A stretch of 64,000 nt of DNA from Arthrobacter celericrescens (GCF_003614925.1 NZ_QYLP01000090.1:78708-142707); one strand, 5' to 3'. Shown: positions 46,747 to 54,904, counted from the stretch's first letter. The notes: a model not told the origin generated them from the letters alone. Made by a program: numbers and translations.

Positions 46747-47073
46747 ATGGTTTCTGAGGACTCGAACATCACCGGCAACTCCGCGGACAGCGCTCCCGAG
46801 CGGCGCATCACGGTACGCCGCGCGCCCCGCTTCGTGCCGTTCATGGTGCTCGGCGGGATCCTCGGGATCGTGGTTGCGGCCTTCGTGGCGTTCGGCCTGC
46901 CGGCCGATCCGCAGTTCGACGCCGGCGCCGTGTTCGGCTTCTTCACCGTCGCCTTCGCCGCCGCCGGCGTGATCCTCGGCTGCATCGTGGCCCTCATCCT
47001 GGACCGCCTGAGCATCCGCCGCAGCGAGCACGCCATCGTGGAAGCCGTGCCCGAAGAAGAACCCGGCGACTGA
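46747..47073 (+). CDS. Small membrane protein upstream of purF
   Basis: A 108-residue protein with two hydrophobic segments (about 30-52 and 62-85) and charged ends (ERRITVRRAP at the front, EAVPEEEPGD at the back). Small two-helix proteins of this kind commonly stand next to purF in actinobacteria; the role is unknown. The ATG at 46747 follows a weak AAGG. The gap of 73 bases to purF leaves room for a separate promoter. Confidence 0.8.
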   Translation: MVSEDSNITGNSADSAPERRITVRRAPRFVPFMVLGGILGIVVAAFVAFGLPADPQFDAGAVFGFFTVAFAAAGVILGCIVALILDRLSIRRSEHAIVEAVPEEEPGD

Positions 47074-47146
47074 TTTCACACCGCCGGACCGGTCATATTC
47101 GACTGAGGCGGAAAATACCACGCCCGGGACGTGAGACAATCGACCA

Positions 47147-48760
47147 GTGGCACGTGGCGACGGAAAACTTTCACATGATCTTCTCCCCGGCGAAAAAGGA
47201 CCCCAGGACGCTTGTGGCGTCTTCGGAGTCTGGGCCCCTGGCGAAGAGGTAGCAAAACTCACCTATTACGGGCTGTATGCGCTGCAGCACCGCGGACAAG
47301 AGTCGGCTGGCATTGCGACCAGTGACGGCAAGCGCATCAACGTCTACAAGGACATGGGCCTCGTGTCCCAGGTCTTCGACGAAACCACCCTGAACACCCT
47401 CACCGGGCACCTTGCCGTCGGCCACTGCCGCTACTCCACCACCGGAGCCAGCCACTGGGCCAACGCACAGCCCACCCTGGGCGCAACCGCCACCGGCACG
47501 GTGGCCCTGGCCCACAACGGCAACCTGACCAACACGGCCGAACTGCGCGAGATGATCCTCGAGCGCAACGACGGCCAGCTCACCGGCGAAATGAAGCAGG
47601 GCAACACCTCGGACACCGCCTTGGTCACCGCCCTGCTTGAGGGCGAGCCCGGCAAGACCCTCGAAGAGACCGCCATGGAGCTGCTGCCCAAGATCAAGGG
47701 CGGCTTCTGCTTTGTGTTCATGGACGAAGGCACCCTCTACGCTGCCCGCGACACCTACGGCATCCGCCCGCTGTGCCTCGGCCGCCTGGACCGCGGCTGG
47801 GTGGTGGCGTCCGAGCAGGCCGGCCTGGCCACCGTGGGCGCCAGCTTCATCCGCGAAATCGAACCCGGCGAGTTCATTGCCATCGACGAGAACGGTGTCC
47901 GTTCCCAGCGTTTCGCGGACGCGACGCCGGCCGGTTGCGTTTTCGAGTACGTGTACCTGGCCCGCCCGGACGCCGCCATCAACGGCCGCTCCGTGTACGA
48001 GTCCCGTGTGGAGATGGGCCGCCAGCTGGCCCGCGAAAACACCCACGAGGCCGACATCGTCATCCCGGTCCCGGAATCCGGCACCCCTGCCGCCGTGGGC
48101 TACGCCGAGGAATCCGGCATCCCGTTCGCGCACGGCTTCGTGAAGAACGCCTACGTGGGCCGCACCTTCATCCAGCCCTCGCAGACGCTGCGCCAGCTCG
48201 GCATCCGGCTCAAGCTCAACGCCCTCGAGTCCGTGATCCGCGGCAAGCGCGTGGTGGTGGTGGATGACTCGATCGTCCGCGGCAACACCCAGCGCGCCAT
48301 CGTGCGAATGCTGCGTGAAGCTGGCGCCGCCGAGGTCCACATCAAGATCTCCTCCCCGCCGGTGCAGTGGCCGTGCTTCTACGGCATCGACTTCGCCTCC
48401 CGCGCGGAACTGATCGCCAACGGCGCCACGATCGACGAGATCTCCCAGGCCATCGGCGCGGACTCCCTCGCCTACATCTCCGAAGACGGCATGATCGGCG
48501 CCACCCAGCAGCCTCGCGAGCGCCTCTGCACCGCGTGCTTCACGGGCACGTACCCCATCGAGCTCCCGGGCTCGGACAAACTGGGCAAGAACCTGCTGGA
48601 GCGCACCGACCTCGGCGGCCTGCCGTCGTCGGGCACCTCCGCCGAAGTTGACGACTCAGAGGACCCGGCAGAGAAGCCGGGCGCAACGGGCTGCGATCCA
48701 GGACCCGACGCCGAGTTTGAGAATCTGCTGACCGACGCCGACAAGAAAGAGTCTGTATGA
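47147..48760 (+). CDS. purF: Amidophosphoribosyltransferase
   Basis: A 537-residue enzyme catalysing the first committed step of purine synthesis, PRPP plus glutamine to phosphoribosylamine. An N-terminal propeptide of 22 residues precedes the glutaminase cysteine (C23 in QDACGVFGV). The glutaminase domain has GHCRYSTTGAS; the transferase domain has the PRPP loop VVVVDDSIVRGNTQ. Cysteines in RLCTACFTGTYP and in GCVFEYVYL fit the [4Fe-4S] cluster of B. subtilis-type enzymes. A GTG start is used. The stop overlaps purM (ATGA). Confidence 0.97.
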   Translation: MARGDGKLSHDLLPGEKGPQDACGVFGVWAPGEEVAKLTYYGLYALQHRGQESAGIATSDGKRINVYKDMGLVSQVFDETTLNTLTGHLAVGHCRYSTTGASHWANAQPTLGATATGTVALAHNGNLTNTAELREMILERNDGQLTGEMKQGNTSDTALVTALLEGEPGKTLEETAMELLPKIKGGFCFVFMDEGTLYAARDTYGIRPLCLGRLDRGWVVASEQAGLATVGASFIREIEPGEFIAIDENGVRSQRFADATPAGCVFEYVYLARPDAAINGRSVYESRVEMGRQLARENTHEADIVIPVPESGTPAAVGYAEESGIPFAHGFVKNAYVGRTFIQPSQTLRQLGIRLKLNALESVIRGKRVVVVDDSIVRGNTQRAIVRMLREAGAAEVHIKISSPPVQWPCFYGIDFASRAELIANGATIDEISQAIGADSLAYISEDGMIGATQQPRERLCTACFTGTYPIELPGSDKLGKNLLERTDLGGLPSSGTSAEVDDSEDPAEKPGATGCDPGPDAEFENLLTDADKKESV

Positions 48761-49905
48761 CCTCCGCCTCCCCCGCCGCTGAGAACAACGCCGGCATCAC
48801 CTACGCCTCCGCCGGCGTCGACGTCGAAGCGGGCGACCGCGCCGTCGAGCTCATGAAGGACGCCGTCAAGGCGACGCACAACAGCTCGGTGCTGGGCGGC
48901 GTTGGCGGTTTCGCCGGCCTGTACGACGTCTCCAAGCTGCTCACCTACAAGAAGCCGCTGCTGGCCACCTCCACCGACGGCGTGGGCACCAAGGTCGCCA
49001 TCGCCCAGGCCATGGACATCCACGACACCATCGGGTTCGACCTGGTGGGCATGGTTGTCGATGACATCGTGGTGGTCGGCGCCGAGCCGCTCTACATGAC
49101 CGACTACATCGCCTGCGGCAAGGTGGTCCCCGAGCGCATCGCCGGCATTGTGCGCGGCATCGCCTCGGCCTGCTCCGTGGCCGGTACCGCCCTGGTGGGC
49201 GGCGAAACCGCCGAGCACCCGGGCCTGCTGGGCGAGCACGAGTACGACGTCGCCGGTGCCGCCACCGGTGTTGTCGAAGCCGACGCCCTGCTGGGCCCGG
49301 AGCGGGTGAAGGCCGGCGACGTCGTCATCGGCATGGCCTCCTCCGGCCTGCACTCCAACGGCTACTCCCTGGTCCGCCGCGTCATCAACCACGCCGGCTG
49401 GGCCCTGGACCGCCAGGTCTCCGAACTCGGCCGCACCCTGGGCGAGGAACTGCTGGAGCCCACCCGCGTGTACGCCGCCGACTGCCTGGACCTGGCCCGC
49501 ACCTTCCCGGTGAACTCCGGCAAGGGCGTCAACGGCTTCAGCCACGTCACCGGCGGCGGCCTGGCCGCGAACCTGGCCCGTGTGCTGCCGCAGGGCCTCG
49601 TGGCCACGGTGGACCGTGCCACCTGGGAACTGCCGGCCATCTTCAAGCTGGTCTCCGAACTCGGCAACGTGCCGCTGGCCGACCTGGAGCGCACCCTGAA
49701 CCTGGGTGTCGGCATGGTGGCCATCGTGTCGCCGGAGATTGCCGACGCCGCCGTGGCCCGCCTCAACGAGCGCGGCCTGCCGTCCTGGATCATGGGCACC
49801 GTTTCGGCGGACTCCGATTCGATCGACAAGACCGGTCCGGACTACGTCCAGGGAGCCAAGGGCGTCGACGGCGGGGCCGTCCGTTTGGTGAACGCCTACG
49901 CCTAA
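48757..49905 (+). CDS. purM: Phosphoribosylformylglycinamidine cyclo-ligase
   Basis: A 382-residue enzyme closing the imidazole ring to make AIR, the fifth step of purine synthesis. Motifs: TYASAGVDVEAGDRAVELMK, STDGVGTKVAIAQ, VDDIVVVGAEPLYMTDYIACGK and GLHSNGYSLVRRV. The length is slightly above the usual 340-350 because of a short N-terminal addition. Its ATG overlaps the purF stop by four bases. A strong terminator follows after about 15 bases, which also forms the first part of repeat unit C. Confidence 0.97.
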   Translation: MTSASPAAENNAGITYASAGVDVEAGDRAVELMKDAVKATHNSSVLGGVGGFAGLYDVSKLLTYKKPLLATSTDGVGTKVAIAQAMDIHDTIGFDLVGMVVDDIVVVGAEPLYMTDYIACGKVVPERIAGIVRGIASACSVAGTALVGGETAEHPGLLGEHEYDVAGAATGVVEADALLGPERVKAGDVVIGMASSGLHSNGYSLVRRVINHAGWALDRQVSELGRTLGEELLEPTRVYAADCLDLARTFPVNSGKGVNGFSHVTGGGLAANLARVLPQGLVATVDRATWELPAIFKLVSELGNVPLADLERTLNLGVGMVAIVSPEIADAAVARLNERGLPSWIMGTVSADSDSIDKTGPDYVQGAKGVDGGAVRLVNAYA

Positions 49906-49915
49906 GCGAAAACGC

Positions 49916-50027
49916 ATGAAGCGGGCCGGCAGTGTGAAACTGCCGGCCCGCTTTTTTTGCAACGCGGGGTCAGGTACGGCCCATGTTTGGCACCGGGATG
50001 GGCCGCAACTGACCCCGCGTTGGGGTT
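49916..50027. repeat. Repeat unit C (terminator plus palindrome), copy 1
   Basis: The purM terminator is joined to a 63-base palindrome (49960-50022) with arms CAACGCGGGGTCAG and CTGACCCCGCGTTG and inner arms GGCCCAT / ATGGGCC. The same composite recurs at 51402. Confidence 0.85.
49919..49958 (+). terminator. Terminator of purF-purM
   Basis: The stem AAGCGGGCCGGCAG / CTGCCGGCCCGCTT has a seven-base loop and is followed by a run of seven Ts. Confidence 0.9.
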
Positions 50028-50028
50028 C

Positions 50029-51009
50029 CTAGGCGTGGACCGTGCGGCCCGTGAACGCGACCAGGCGATCCAGGCTGGACGCCGTCTCGGCGACTTCCTG
50101 GGCCGGGGCAAAGCTGCCGCCGGCACGGACCTGCTCGCTGATGGTGTTCTGGGCGAGCACCTCCACGTAGTCGGTCACTTCGTCCGCGACCAAAAGCTCC
50201 AAGCCAAGGGCTTTCGCAAAATCCCAGGCGTGGACCAGGAACTCGAGGTTGAGGATCGAGGCCACCATCGTGGCCGGCAGTTCCGCGAAACCCATGTCAA
50301 CGGCGCCTTCGAGGCCGCGGCGGTAGAAGGCCTCCAGGGTGGGCTGGGCAAGGTCCGCGATGCGCACCTCAGGCGACTTCCCGGCGTCGTCGGCAACATC
50401 GGCGCCCAGGGCCTTCGCGATGCTGGAAACGGAACCGGCCAGGTGGTCGAGGAGCTGGGCCACGTTGAAATCGGAGCAGGGCGTCTGGGCCTGGCTGTCC
50501 GCCGTTGTGACCTGGGTGAGGACACGCTGCAGGATGGCGAGCGTGGCATCGGCCGAGGTGAGTTCGTTCAGTTCGGCAGGTGCGGCGGCCCATTCGTCGG
50601 CACCGGCGTCGCCCGCGGAGGCCTGGGCGAGCAGGCGGTCGAGGTAGTGGTTCCATCCCTCGGAGTGCGCGGCGACGGCTTCCGGGCTCGGAAGGCCCTC
50701 GTGCACGAGCCGGACCGCAGTGCCGCCGTCGACCGGTTCCAGGGTGATGGCCACGGTGGAGACGTTGTCCGCCGGGGCGCCGGGCTGCTCCCAGCCCCAG
50801 GTGAACACGACACGCTTGCCGGGCTCGATTTCGGTGAATGTTCCGGCCGCATGGTTGCCGGGGGTGATGGTCCAGCGGTACTCGCCGCCCACCCGCAGAT
50901 CCACGCGGGCGGCGACGGCCTGCCAGCGGCGGAGCCGTTCGGGCTGGGTGATGAGTTCGAACGTTTGGTCGACGTCGAGGGGCAGGACAACGGTCTTGTC
51001 GTAGGTCAT
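50029..51009 (-). CDS. SRPBCC domain fused to a TIGR03086 (mycothiol-dependent isomerase-like) domain
   Basis: A 326-residue fusion. Residues 1-145 are an AHSA1/SRPBCC fold (FELITQPERLRRWQ, GGEYRWTITPGN, VFTWGWEQP). Residues 155-326 are a DinB-like TIGR03086/maleylpyruvate isomerase-type bundle, with candidate metal histidines in LLDHLAGS and FLVHAWDFAKA. AHSA1-type proteins next to ArsR regulators are common; the fusion with a TIGR03086 domain, normally separate, is less so. It overlaps the ArsR gene upstream by four bases and is under its control. Substrate and reaction are unknown; a mycothiol-dependent detoxification is possible. Confidence 0.85.
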   Translation of the reverse strand: MTYDKTVVLPLDVDQTFELITQPERLRRWQAVAARVDLRVGGEYRWTITPGNHAAGTFTEIEPGKRVVFTWGWEQPGAPADNVSTVAITLEPVDGGTAVRLVHEGLPSPEAVAAHSEGWNHYLDRLLAQASAGDAGADEWAAAPAELNELTSADATLAILQRVLTQVTTADSQAQTPCSDFNVAQLLDHLAGSVSSIAKALGADVADDAGKSPEVRIADLAQPTLEAFYRRGLEGAVDMGFAELPATMVASILNLEFLVHAWDFAKALGLELLVADEVTDYVEVLAQNTISEQVRAGGSFAPAQEVAETASSLDRLVAFTGRTVHA

Positions 51010-51335
51010 GATGATTCCTCGCTTGTGGGAAGGCGGTCGGTGGTGAAGTTGCGGGCGTCGTCAACGAGCATGTCCAGCTCGGTGGTCCAGAACTGCTCGA
51101 ACAGGAGCCGGAGATTCCTCATGCCGGCGGCGTCCAAGCAGTAGTAGCGGTTCCGCCCCTCCTTGCGGGCGGAAACGAGTCCTACCTGCTCCAACAGCAG
51201 CAAGTGCTGCGAGACTGCGGATCTGCTCACCGTGAATCCGGCGGCCAGCTCCGTGACAGTGCGCTCCCCCGCCGCAAGCAGGTGCAGCAGGCGCCGCCTG
51301 TTCGGCTCCGCGGCAACTTCCAGTGGGTCGAGCAT
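51006..51335 (-). CDS. ArsR family transcriptional regulator
   Basis: A 109-residue winged-helix repressor: RRRLLHLLAAGERTVTELAAGFTVSRSAVSQHLLLLEQVGLV is the DNA-binding core, followed by RKEGRNRYYCLD, the wing. No metal-binding cysteine cluster is present, so it is not a metal sensor of the classic type. The start at 51335 was chosen because a promoter places transcription on this ATG; an in-frame ATG at 51353 lies inside the operator palindrome. The stop overlaps the next gene by four bases, so the regulator and the SRPBCC fusion are one unit. Confidence 0.9.
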   Translation of the reverse strand: MLDPLEVAAEPNRRRLLHLLAAGERTVTELAAGFTVSRSAVSQHLLLLEQVGLVSARKEGRNRYYCLDAAGMRNLRLLFEQFWTTELDMLVDDARNFTTDRLPTSEESS

Positions 51336-51336
51336 G

Positions 51337-51372
51337 CTTAATACGTTAGCCATTGCTAACGCATTAAGTCAA
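51337..51372 (-). promoter_or_regulatory. Leaderless arsR promoter under a 32-base operator palindrome
   Basis: On the minus strand TTGACT (51367-51372), 18 bases, TAACGT (51343-51348), then seven bases to ATG 51335. The near-perfect palindrome CTTAATACGTTAGC-N4-GCTAACGCATTAAG (51337-51368) covers it, so bound ArsR would block initiation. Confidence 0.75.
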
Positions 51373-51401
51373 CGCTGTCCGACGACGCCCAAACCTCAAC
51401 G

Positions 51402-51519
51402 ATGAAAGCGGGCCAGCAGTCATCCTCGACTGCCGGCCCGCTTTCTTTTTGCAACGCGGGGTCAGGTACGGCCCATCCGCCCGCCCCGCATGGGCCGTAA
51501 GTGACCCCGCGTTGGGGTT
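51402..51519. repeat. Repeat unit C (terminator plus palindrome), copy 2
   Basis: A hairpin AAAGCGGGCCAGCAGT / ACTGCCGGCCCGCTTT with CTTTCTTTTT (51405-51450) is joined to a 63-base palindrome (51452-51514), matching copy 1 at 49916 through GTTGGGGTT. Its T-run faces the plus strand although no plus-strand gene precedes it. Confidence 0.85.
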
Positions 51520-51523
51520 GTGT

Positions 51524-51856
51524 TCAGGCGGCCCCGGCCTCGGCAGCCTGGAAGGCCTGCACGATCGACTTGGGGATCTGGCCGCGGCTGCTCAACTCAT
51601 AGCCCTGCTCCGCCGCCCACCGGCGGATCCTGGCCGTCACGGAAAGCGGTGCTACCTTCCTGCCTTGGACGGCTGGAGCCGAGGCTTTCCGCCTGCCCGC
51701 GTTCATGAACACCCCGAGGTAGGAGCGGAAAGCCGCTGCGTTGGCTGAGGACAGGTCCACTTCGTAGTCGACCCCGTCCACGGCGAACCTCACGCGCTCG
51801 TCCGCACTACTGCCGTCCAGGTCGTCCAGCAACAGGAAATCATTCTGCTTGTTCAT
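51524..51856 (-). CDS. lsr2: Lsr2-like nucleoid protein
   Basis: A 110-residue homologue of Lsr2, the actinobacterial H-NS-like protein that bridges and silences AT-rich DNA. The N-terminal dimerisation part has VRFAVDGVDYEVDLSSANAAAF, and the C-terminal DNA-binding part has ARIRRWAAEQGYELSSRGQIPKSIVQAF. The minor-groove motif, RGR in mycobacterial Lsr2, reads RGQ here, so binding may be altered. The ATG at 51856 follows AGGA at nine bases; a TTG two codons upstream is possible. It is followed by repeat unit C and preceded by the signal peptidase gene. Confidence 0.9.
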   Translation of the reverse strand: MNKQNDFLLLDDLDGSSADERVRFAVDGVDYEVDLSSANAAAFRSYLGVFMNAGRRKASAPAVQGRKVAPLSVTARIRRWAAEQGYELSSRGQIPKSIVQAFQAAEAGAA

Positions 51857-51955
51857 GGCCAACGGTCCTTTCCCGGGGCGTGTAATCCGTTTGATTCCCG
51901 GAGGTCGGCTCCGGAAGGGAATGAATGTCAGTGGGCATGGCGCGGATCCGATCGC

Positions 51956-53449
51956 TTACGGGGCCGCGGCCTGGAAGTGCGCCAGCACCTGCGCCGGCGT
52001 AAGGGCGGTTGTGTCGTAGACGGCGATGTTGTCCACCTGGCCGTCGAAAGCCGTGAGGCCGGCTCCCGGCCAGCCGGTGAGGTCGCCGTTGCCGAAGCGC
52101 CAGTACCCGGTGTAGCCGCTCCGCGCCGTGGTGACGGCTGCCGAGGCGGCCACCGAAGCGCCGTCGACGTAGAGGTTCATCCCCGCGGAGGACAGGCTGA
52201 CGGCGGCGTGGTGCCAGGCGCCGTCGTTGTAGGCCGCGGGCGAAACGATGGTGTGCATGGTGCCGCCGGGGGCGACGCCGAACACGAGCTTCCCGTCGAC
52301 GCGCATGTAGAGGTTGCGGTCGTTGACGCCGGTGACGTTGTTCTTCGAGTCCTGGAAGCCGGCGAGCTTCCCGCCGAGGATGGAGGTGGTCTTGAACCAC
52401 ATTTCGTAGCTGAAGGCCGTGGGTCCGGTGCTGCCGGTGGTGGTGGCGATGTAGCGGAGGCCGGCAAGGTCTGCGCTGCTGCCGCCGTCGCCGGCGCAGG
52501 GGACCGCGGTGCCCAGGGACGCCGTCATGCGGAACGTGCCGTCGTTGCCGGTGCCCGAGCTGTCCGTGACGGCAGTGGCGGGCTTCGGGGAATCGTTGAA
52601 GCCGTAGAACAGGGACGGCGAATCGGCGAGGGCCGCGGCCGTGCAGCTGAAGAAGGTCCGGGAAGACAGGGTGCTGGCCTGGGTGGAACTCGTGCTGGCG
52701 AAAGCCGCGTGCGCCATGGGGGCGGTCATGACAGCCGCGCCCGCGAGGCCGGCCGCGGCAGCCAGGAACAACACCAGGCTGCTTGCCCGCCGTGCCTGTC
52801 CGAGCCAGGCTTTCCAGTCTGCCCGACGGCGGCTCCCGGACTTTGGGCCCCCGGACCTTGCGACCTTGCGGCCCGGCCGGGCGAAGTGCCTGTCCAGCCT
52901 CGTCATGGCCAGCGCCGCGGCCAGCACCGCGACGCCGATGATTACCAGGACCCACTGGCCCCTGCCGATCCAGACGATCGGGAGGCCTACCGCCGGGATC
53001 CTCAGGTAGCCCACGCCGTGTACGGCCGAAGGCCACACGCTCGAGGAGTCATTGGCCGCGTTGGCGTCTCCGCGCAGGACGAGGGAGCCGTCCGGGTTCA
53101 CCGCGGCGATGCGGTGGAGGCGGAGCCGGTCGGCGTGGTCAGGATCGTCCACCAGGACAACCCGGCCGGGAGTGAGGTTCTCTGCTCCCATGGGCCGGGA
53201 AACCACGACGTCGCCCACCGAGATGGTCGGTTCCATGGAGCCGCTCACCACGGTGGTGGGCTGCCAGCCAAGGAGGGCCGGCGCGGAGGCCCAGCCCATC
53301 ATGGTGACTGCCAGGATCACCACCACCCGCCCCAGCGCGGCGCCCAGAACGCGCAGCCACTGCTGGGAAATGGAGTGCCCTTTCAGCTCCTCCGGGCTGC
53401 CGGCAGTCGCGGCAGCGTCCGCTGCGGCTGCTTGTTCTGTCGGCAACAT
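51956..53449 (-). CDS. SipW-like signal peptidase I fused to a LamG domain
   Basis: A 497-residue fusion. Residues 35-200 are an S26B (ER/SipW-type) signal peptidase: S70 region VVSGSMEPTISVGDVVV, with histidine in RLRLHRIAAV in place of the bacterial lysine, and an aspartate in LRGDANAANDSSS, between membrane helices near 40-60 and 165-185. A basic linker and a further hydrophobic helix (about 225-250) lead to a LamG/concanavalin-type domain (about 290-495; FSYEMWFKTTS, AWHHAAVSLSS, YVDGASVAAS, GQVDNIAVYD). The secreted protein just upstream is the likely substrate. GGAG precedes the ATG. Such a peptidase-lectin fusion is unusual. Confidence 0.87.
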   Translation of the reverse strand: MLPTEQAAAADAAATAGSPEELKGHSISQQWLRVLGAALGRVVVILAVTMMGWASAPALLGWQPTTVVSGSMEPTISVGDVVVSRPMGAENLTPGRVVLVDDPDHADRLRLHRIAAVNPDGSLVLRGDANAANDSSSVWPSAVHGVGYLRIPAVGLPIVWIGRGQWVLVIIGVAVLAAALAMTRLDRHFARPGRKVARSGGPKSGSRRRADWKAWLGQARRASSLVLFLAAAAGLAGAAVMTAPMAHAAFASTSSTQASTLSSRTFFSCTAAALADSPSLFYGFNDSPKPATAVTDSSGTGNDGTFRMTASLGTAVPCAGDGGSSADLAGLRYIATTTGSTGPTAFSYEMWFKTTSILGGKLAGFQDSKNNVTGVNDRNLYMRVDGKLVFGVAPGGTMHTIVSPAAYNDGAWHHAAVSLSSAGMNLYVDGASVAASAAVTTARSGYTGYWRFGNGDLTGWPGAGLTAFDGQVDNIAVYDTTALTPAQVLAHFQAAAP

Positions 53450-53496
53450 CCGGGGGCTCCTACAGGGTGGGACGGGTGGTGGCAAGCACGGCGGGT

Positions 53497-54105
53497 TTAG
53501 CTCTGGGACTCCCAGGTGAACCCGATGGAGGCGGTGTCGCCCTGGTACGCGTTGTCCGCAGAGGTGGAGCCCGCGGTGGCAAAAGTCCAGTCGATCTTGT
53601 AGGTGCGGGATCCGCCGGCGGGCAGCGCGTAGGAATCCGCACCGGTGGCGTAGCTGCTCGAGGCGGCGGCGAAGGACGTCAGCGAGGTGGTTGCGACGGC
53701 GACGGAGCCGGCGGTGAATCCCGTGCAGGCGCCGTTGGCCGGGGCCGCGCCCGGGAAGCTGCCGCTGGTGACGGTGACGTTGATACGGTCACCGAGGCTC
53801 TTGGTGCCCTTGCTGTAGCTGGAGGCGTACACCTTGAGCGTGCTGGCGATGTTTGCCGTAGTGGAAACGGTGATGCACTTGCTTCCCGCGTCGCCCGGCT
53901 TGATGTTGGAGGCCGAGAACAGCGCCGTCCCGGAAGCATCGTTGGTCAGGGCCAGGGAGCCGGAAGCCCAGTTGTTGCCGGCGTTGTTGGTGGTGGCGCT
54001 GAAGGCCGAGTACGACGCCTGGGACACGAGCAGGCCGCTGACGACCAGTGCCGCGGGAACGGCTGCCCATTTGGCGATGACTGCTGCGTGAACTGAGTGA
54101 CGCAT
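53497..54105 (-). CDS. TasA/SipW-dependent-type secreted protein
   Basis: A 202-residue protein with a signal peptide (AALVVSGLLVSQASYSAFSA) and the start of the mature chain (TTNNAGNNWASGSLALTND) typical of camelysin/TasA-like and alternate signal-processed exported proteins. In Bacillus these form biofilm fibres after cleavage by SipW. Here the SipW-like peptidase gene follows 47 bases later on the same strand, the same pairing. The chain is Ser/Thr/Ala-rich with beta-strand pattern and two cysteine-bearing segments. Fibre formation is inference. Confidence 0.83.
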   Translation of the reverse strand: MRHSVHAAVIAKWAAVPAALVVSGLLVSQASYSAFSATTNNAGNNWASGSLALTNDASGTALFSASNIKPGDAGSKCITVSTTANIASTLKVYASSYSKGTKSLGDRINVTVTSGSFPGAAPANGACTGFTAGSVAVATTSLTSFAAASSSYATGADSYALPAGGSRTYKIDWTFATAGSTSADNAYQGDTASIGFTWESQS

Positions 54106-54189
54106 GGTGACTCCTGAAAACTGAGGGCCGATTGAGACCTAATCGGATGAGCCGCCGCTGCGGGCTCGAAACCAGATTAGCAAAATTCA

Positions 54190-54202
54190 CTTGATCGTCA
54201 AG
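54190..54202. promoter_or_regulatory. Palindrome and TCAAG repeats between tasA-like and marR genes
   Basis: CTTGA-TCG-TCAAG is a perfect palindrome; further TCAAG copies follow near 54213, 54230 and 54316 in an AT-rich gap. They may be MarR operators controlling both directions. A -10-like TATACT for marR is at 54296. Confidence 0.45.
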
Positions 54203-54339
54203 CAGTTTTTTCATCAAGCTATATTTCAATCAAGGAAAAACGGGTCATCCGGCTTGGAATCGGCAGAAATCCGGGACAGTTCCGGGACTTACCCGTATAC
54301 TGAAGTAACTTTCTCGTCAAGACATTTAGGGGACCGGCC

Positions 54340-54804
54340 ATGGCTAGCTCAGCCGAGTACGTGCCGTTCGTTCTGTTGCTCCGTCAGCTCCAGCTCACCA
54401 GCGGCAACTTGAGGGCAGGCATCGCCAAGGAGCTCGGCATCAGCATGGCGGAACTGAACGCGCTCTCCCACGCCGCGGACCAGGAGGGCCTCACGCCCAA
54501 GAAGCTCTCCGAACTGATGGACCTCACCACCGGATCGATGACCACCATGATCGACCGGCTGGAGCGCGCGGGGTTGATGGTGCGGCAGCCGCACCCGACC
54601 GACCGCCGGAGCATCCGGCTGGCACTGACGCCAGGCGGCCGGCAGGCCATGCGGTGGGTCAACAGGCTGTACCTGGACGCCGTCATGGCTGCCTTCAATG
54701 CGAGCCCGCACAGCGACCTTGGTGACCAGACGGAGTTCATCGAAGCCCTGTCCGCGTCCCTCGACGCCTCCACCCCGCGCGGCTCCGGCGAGTCTGCACG
54801 TTAA
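54340..54804 (+). CDS. MarR family transcriptional regulator
   Basis: A 154-residue winged-helix regulator: AELNALSHAADQEGLTPKKLSELMDLTTGSMTTMIDRLERAGLM is the DNA-binding core, and RQPHPTDRRSIRLALTPGG is the wing. AGGGGA lies upstream of the ATG. It is divergent from the TasA-like gene, across a 234-base AT-rich region with TCAAG repeats, so control of the secreted protein and its peptidase is likely. The ligand is unknown. Confidence 0.92.
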   Translation: MASSAEYVPFVLLLRQLQLTSGNLRAGIAKELGISMAELNALSHAADQEGLTPKKLSELMDLTTGSMTTMIDRLERAGLMVRQPHPTDRRSIRLALTPGGRQAMRWVNRLYLDAVMAAFNASPHSDLGDQTEFIEALSASLDASTPRGSGESAR

Positions 54805-54863
54805 GCACGCGCGGCGCTAGGCACGCGCGGCGGCCAAACTGCCCGGCGGGCCAACAGGGCACG

Positions 54864-54904
54864 CAAAATACCCGCAGGGGGCGCCTGGGGCGCACCCTGC
54901 GGGT
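54864..54904 (-). terminator. Hairpin terminator for the DUF3073 gene
   Basis: Stem ACCCGCAGGG...CCCTGCGGGT with GCGCC/GGCGC inside. On the minus strand it is followed by ATTTTG. It lies about 107 bases past the DUF3073 stop. Confidence 0.55.

Noticed and set aside
47074..47146. Purine riboswitch before purF
   Set aside because: The gap is only 73 bases and shows no conserved purine-aptamer core or terminator pair.
48472..49962. 496-residue minus-strand frame over purM
   Set aside because: Antisense to a well-identified enzyme; low-complexity His/Val/Gly-rich product.
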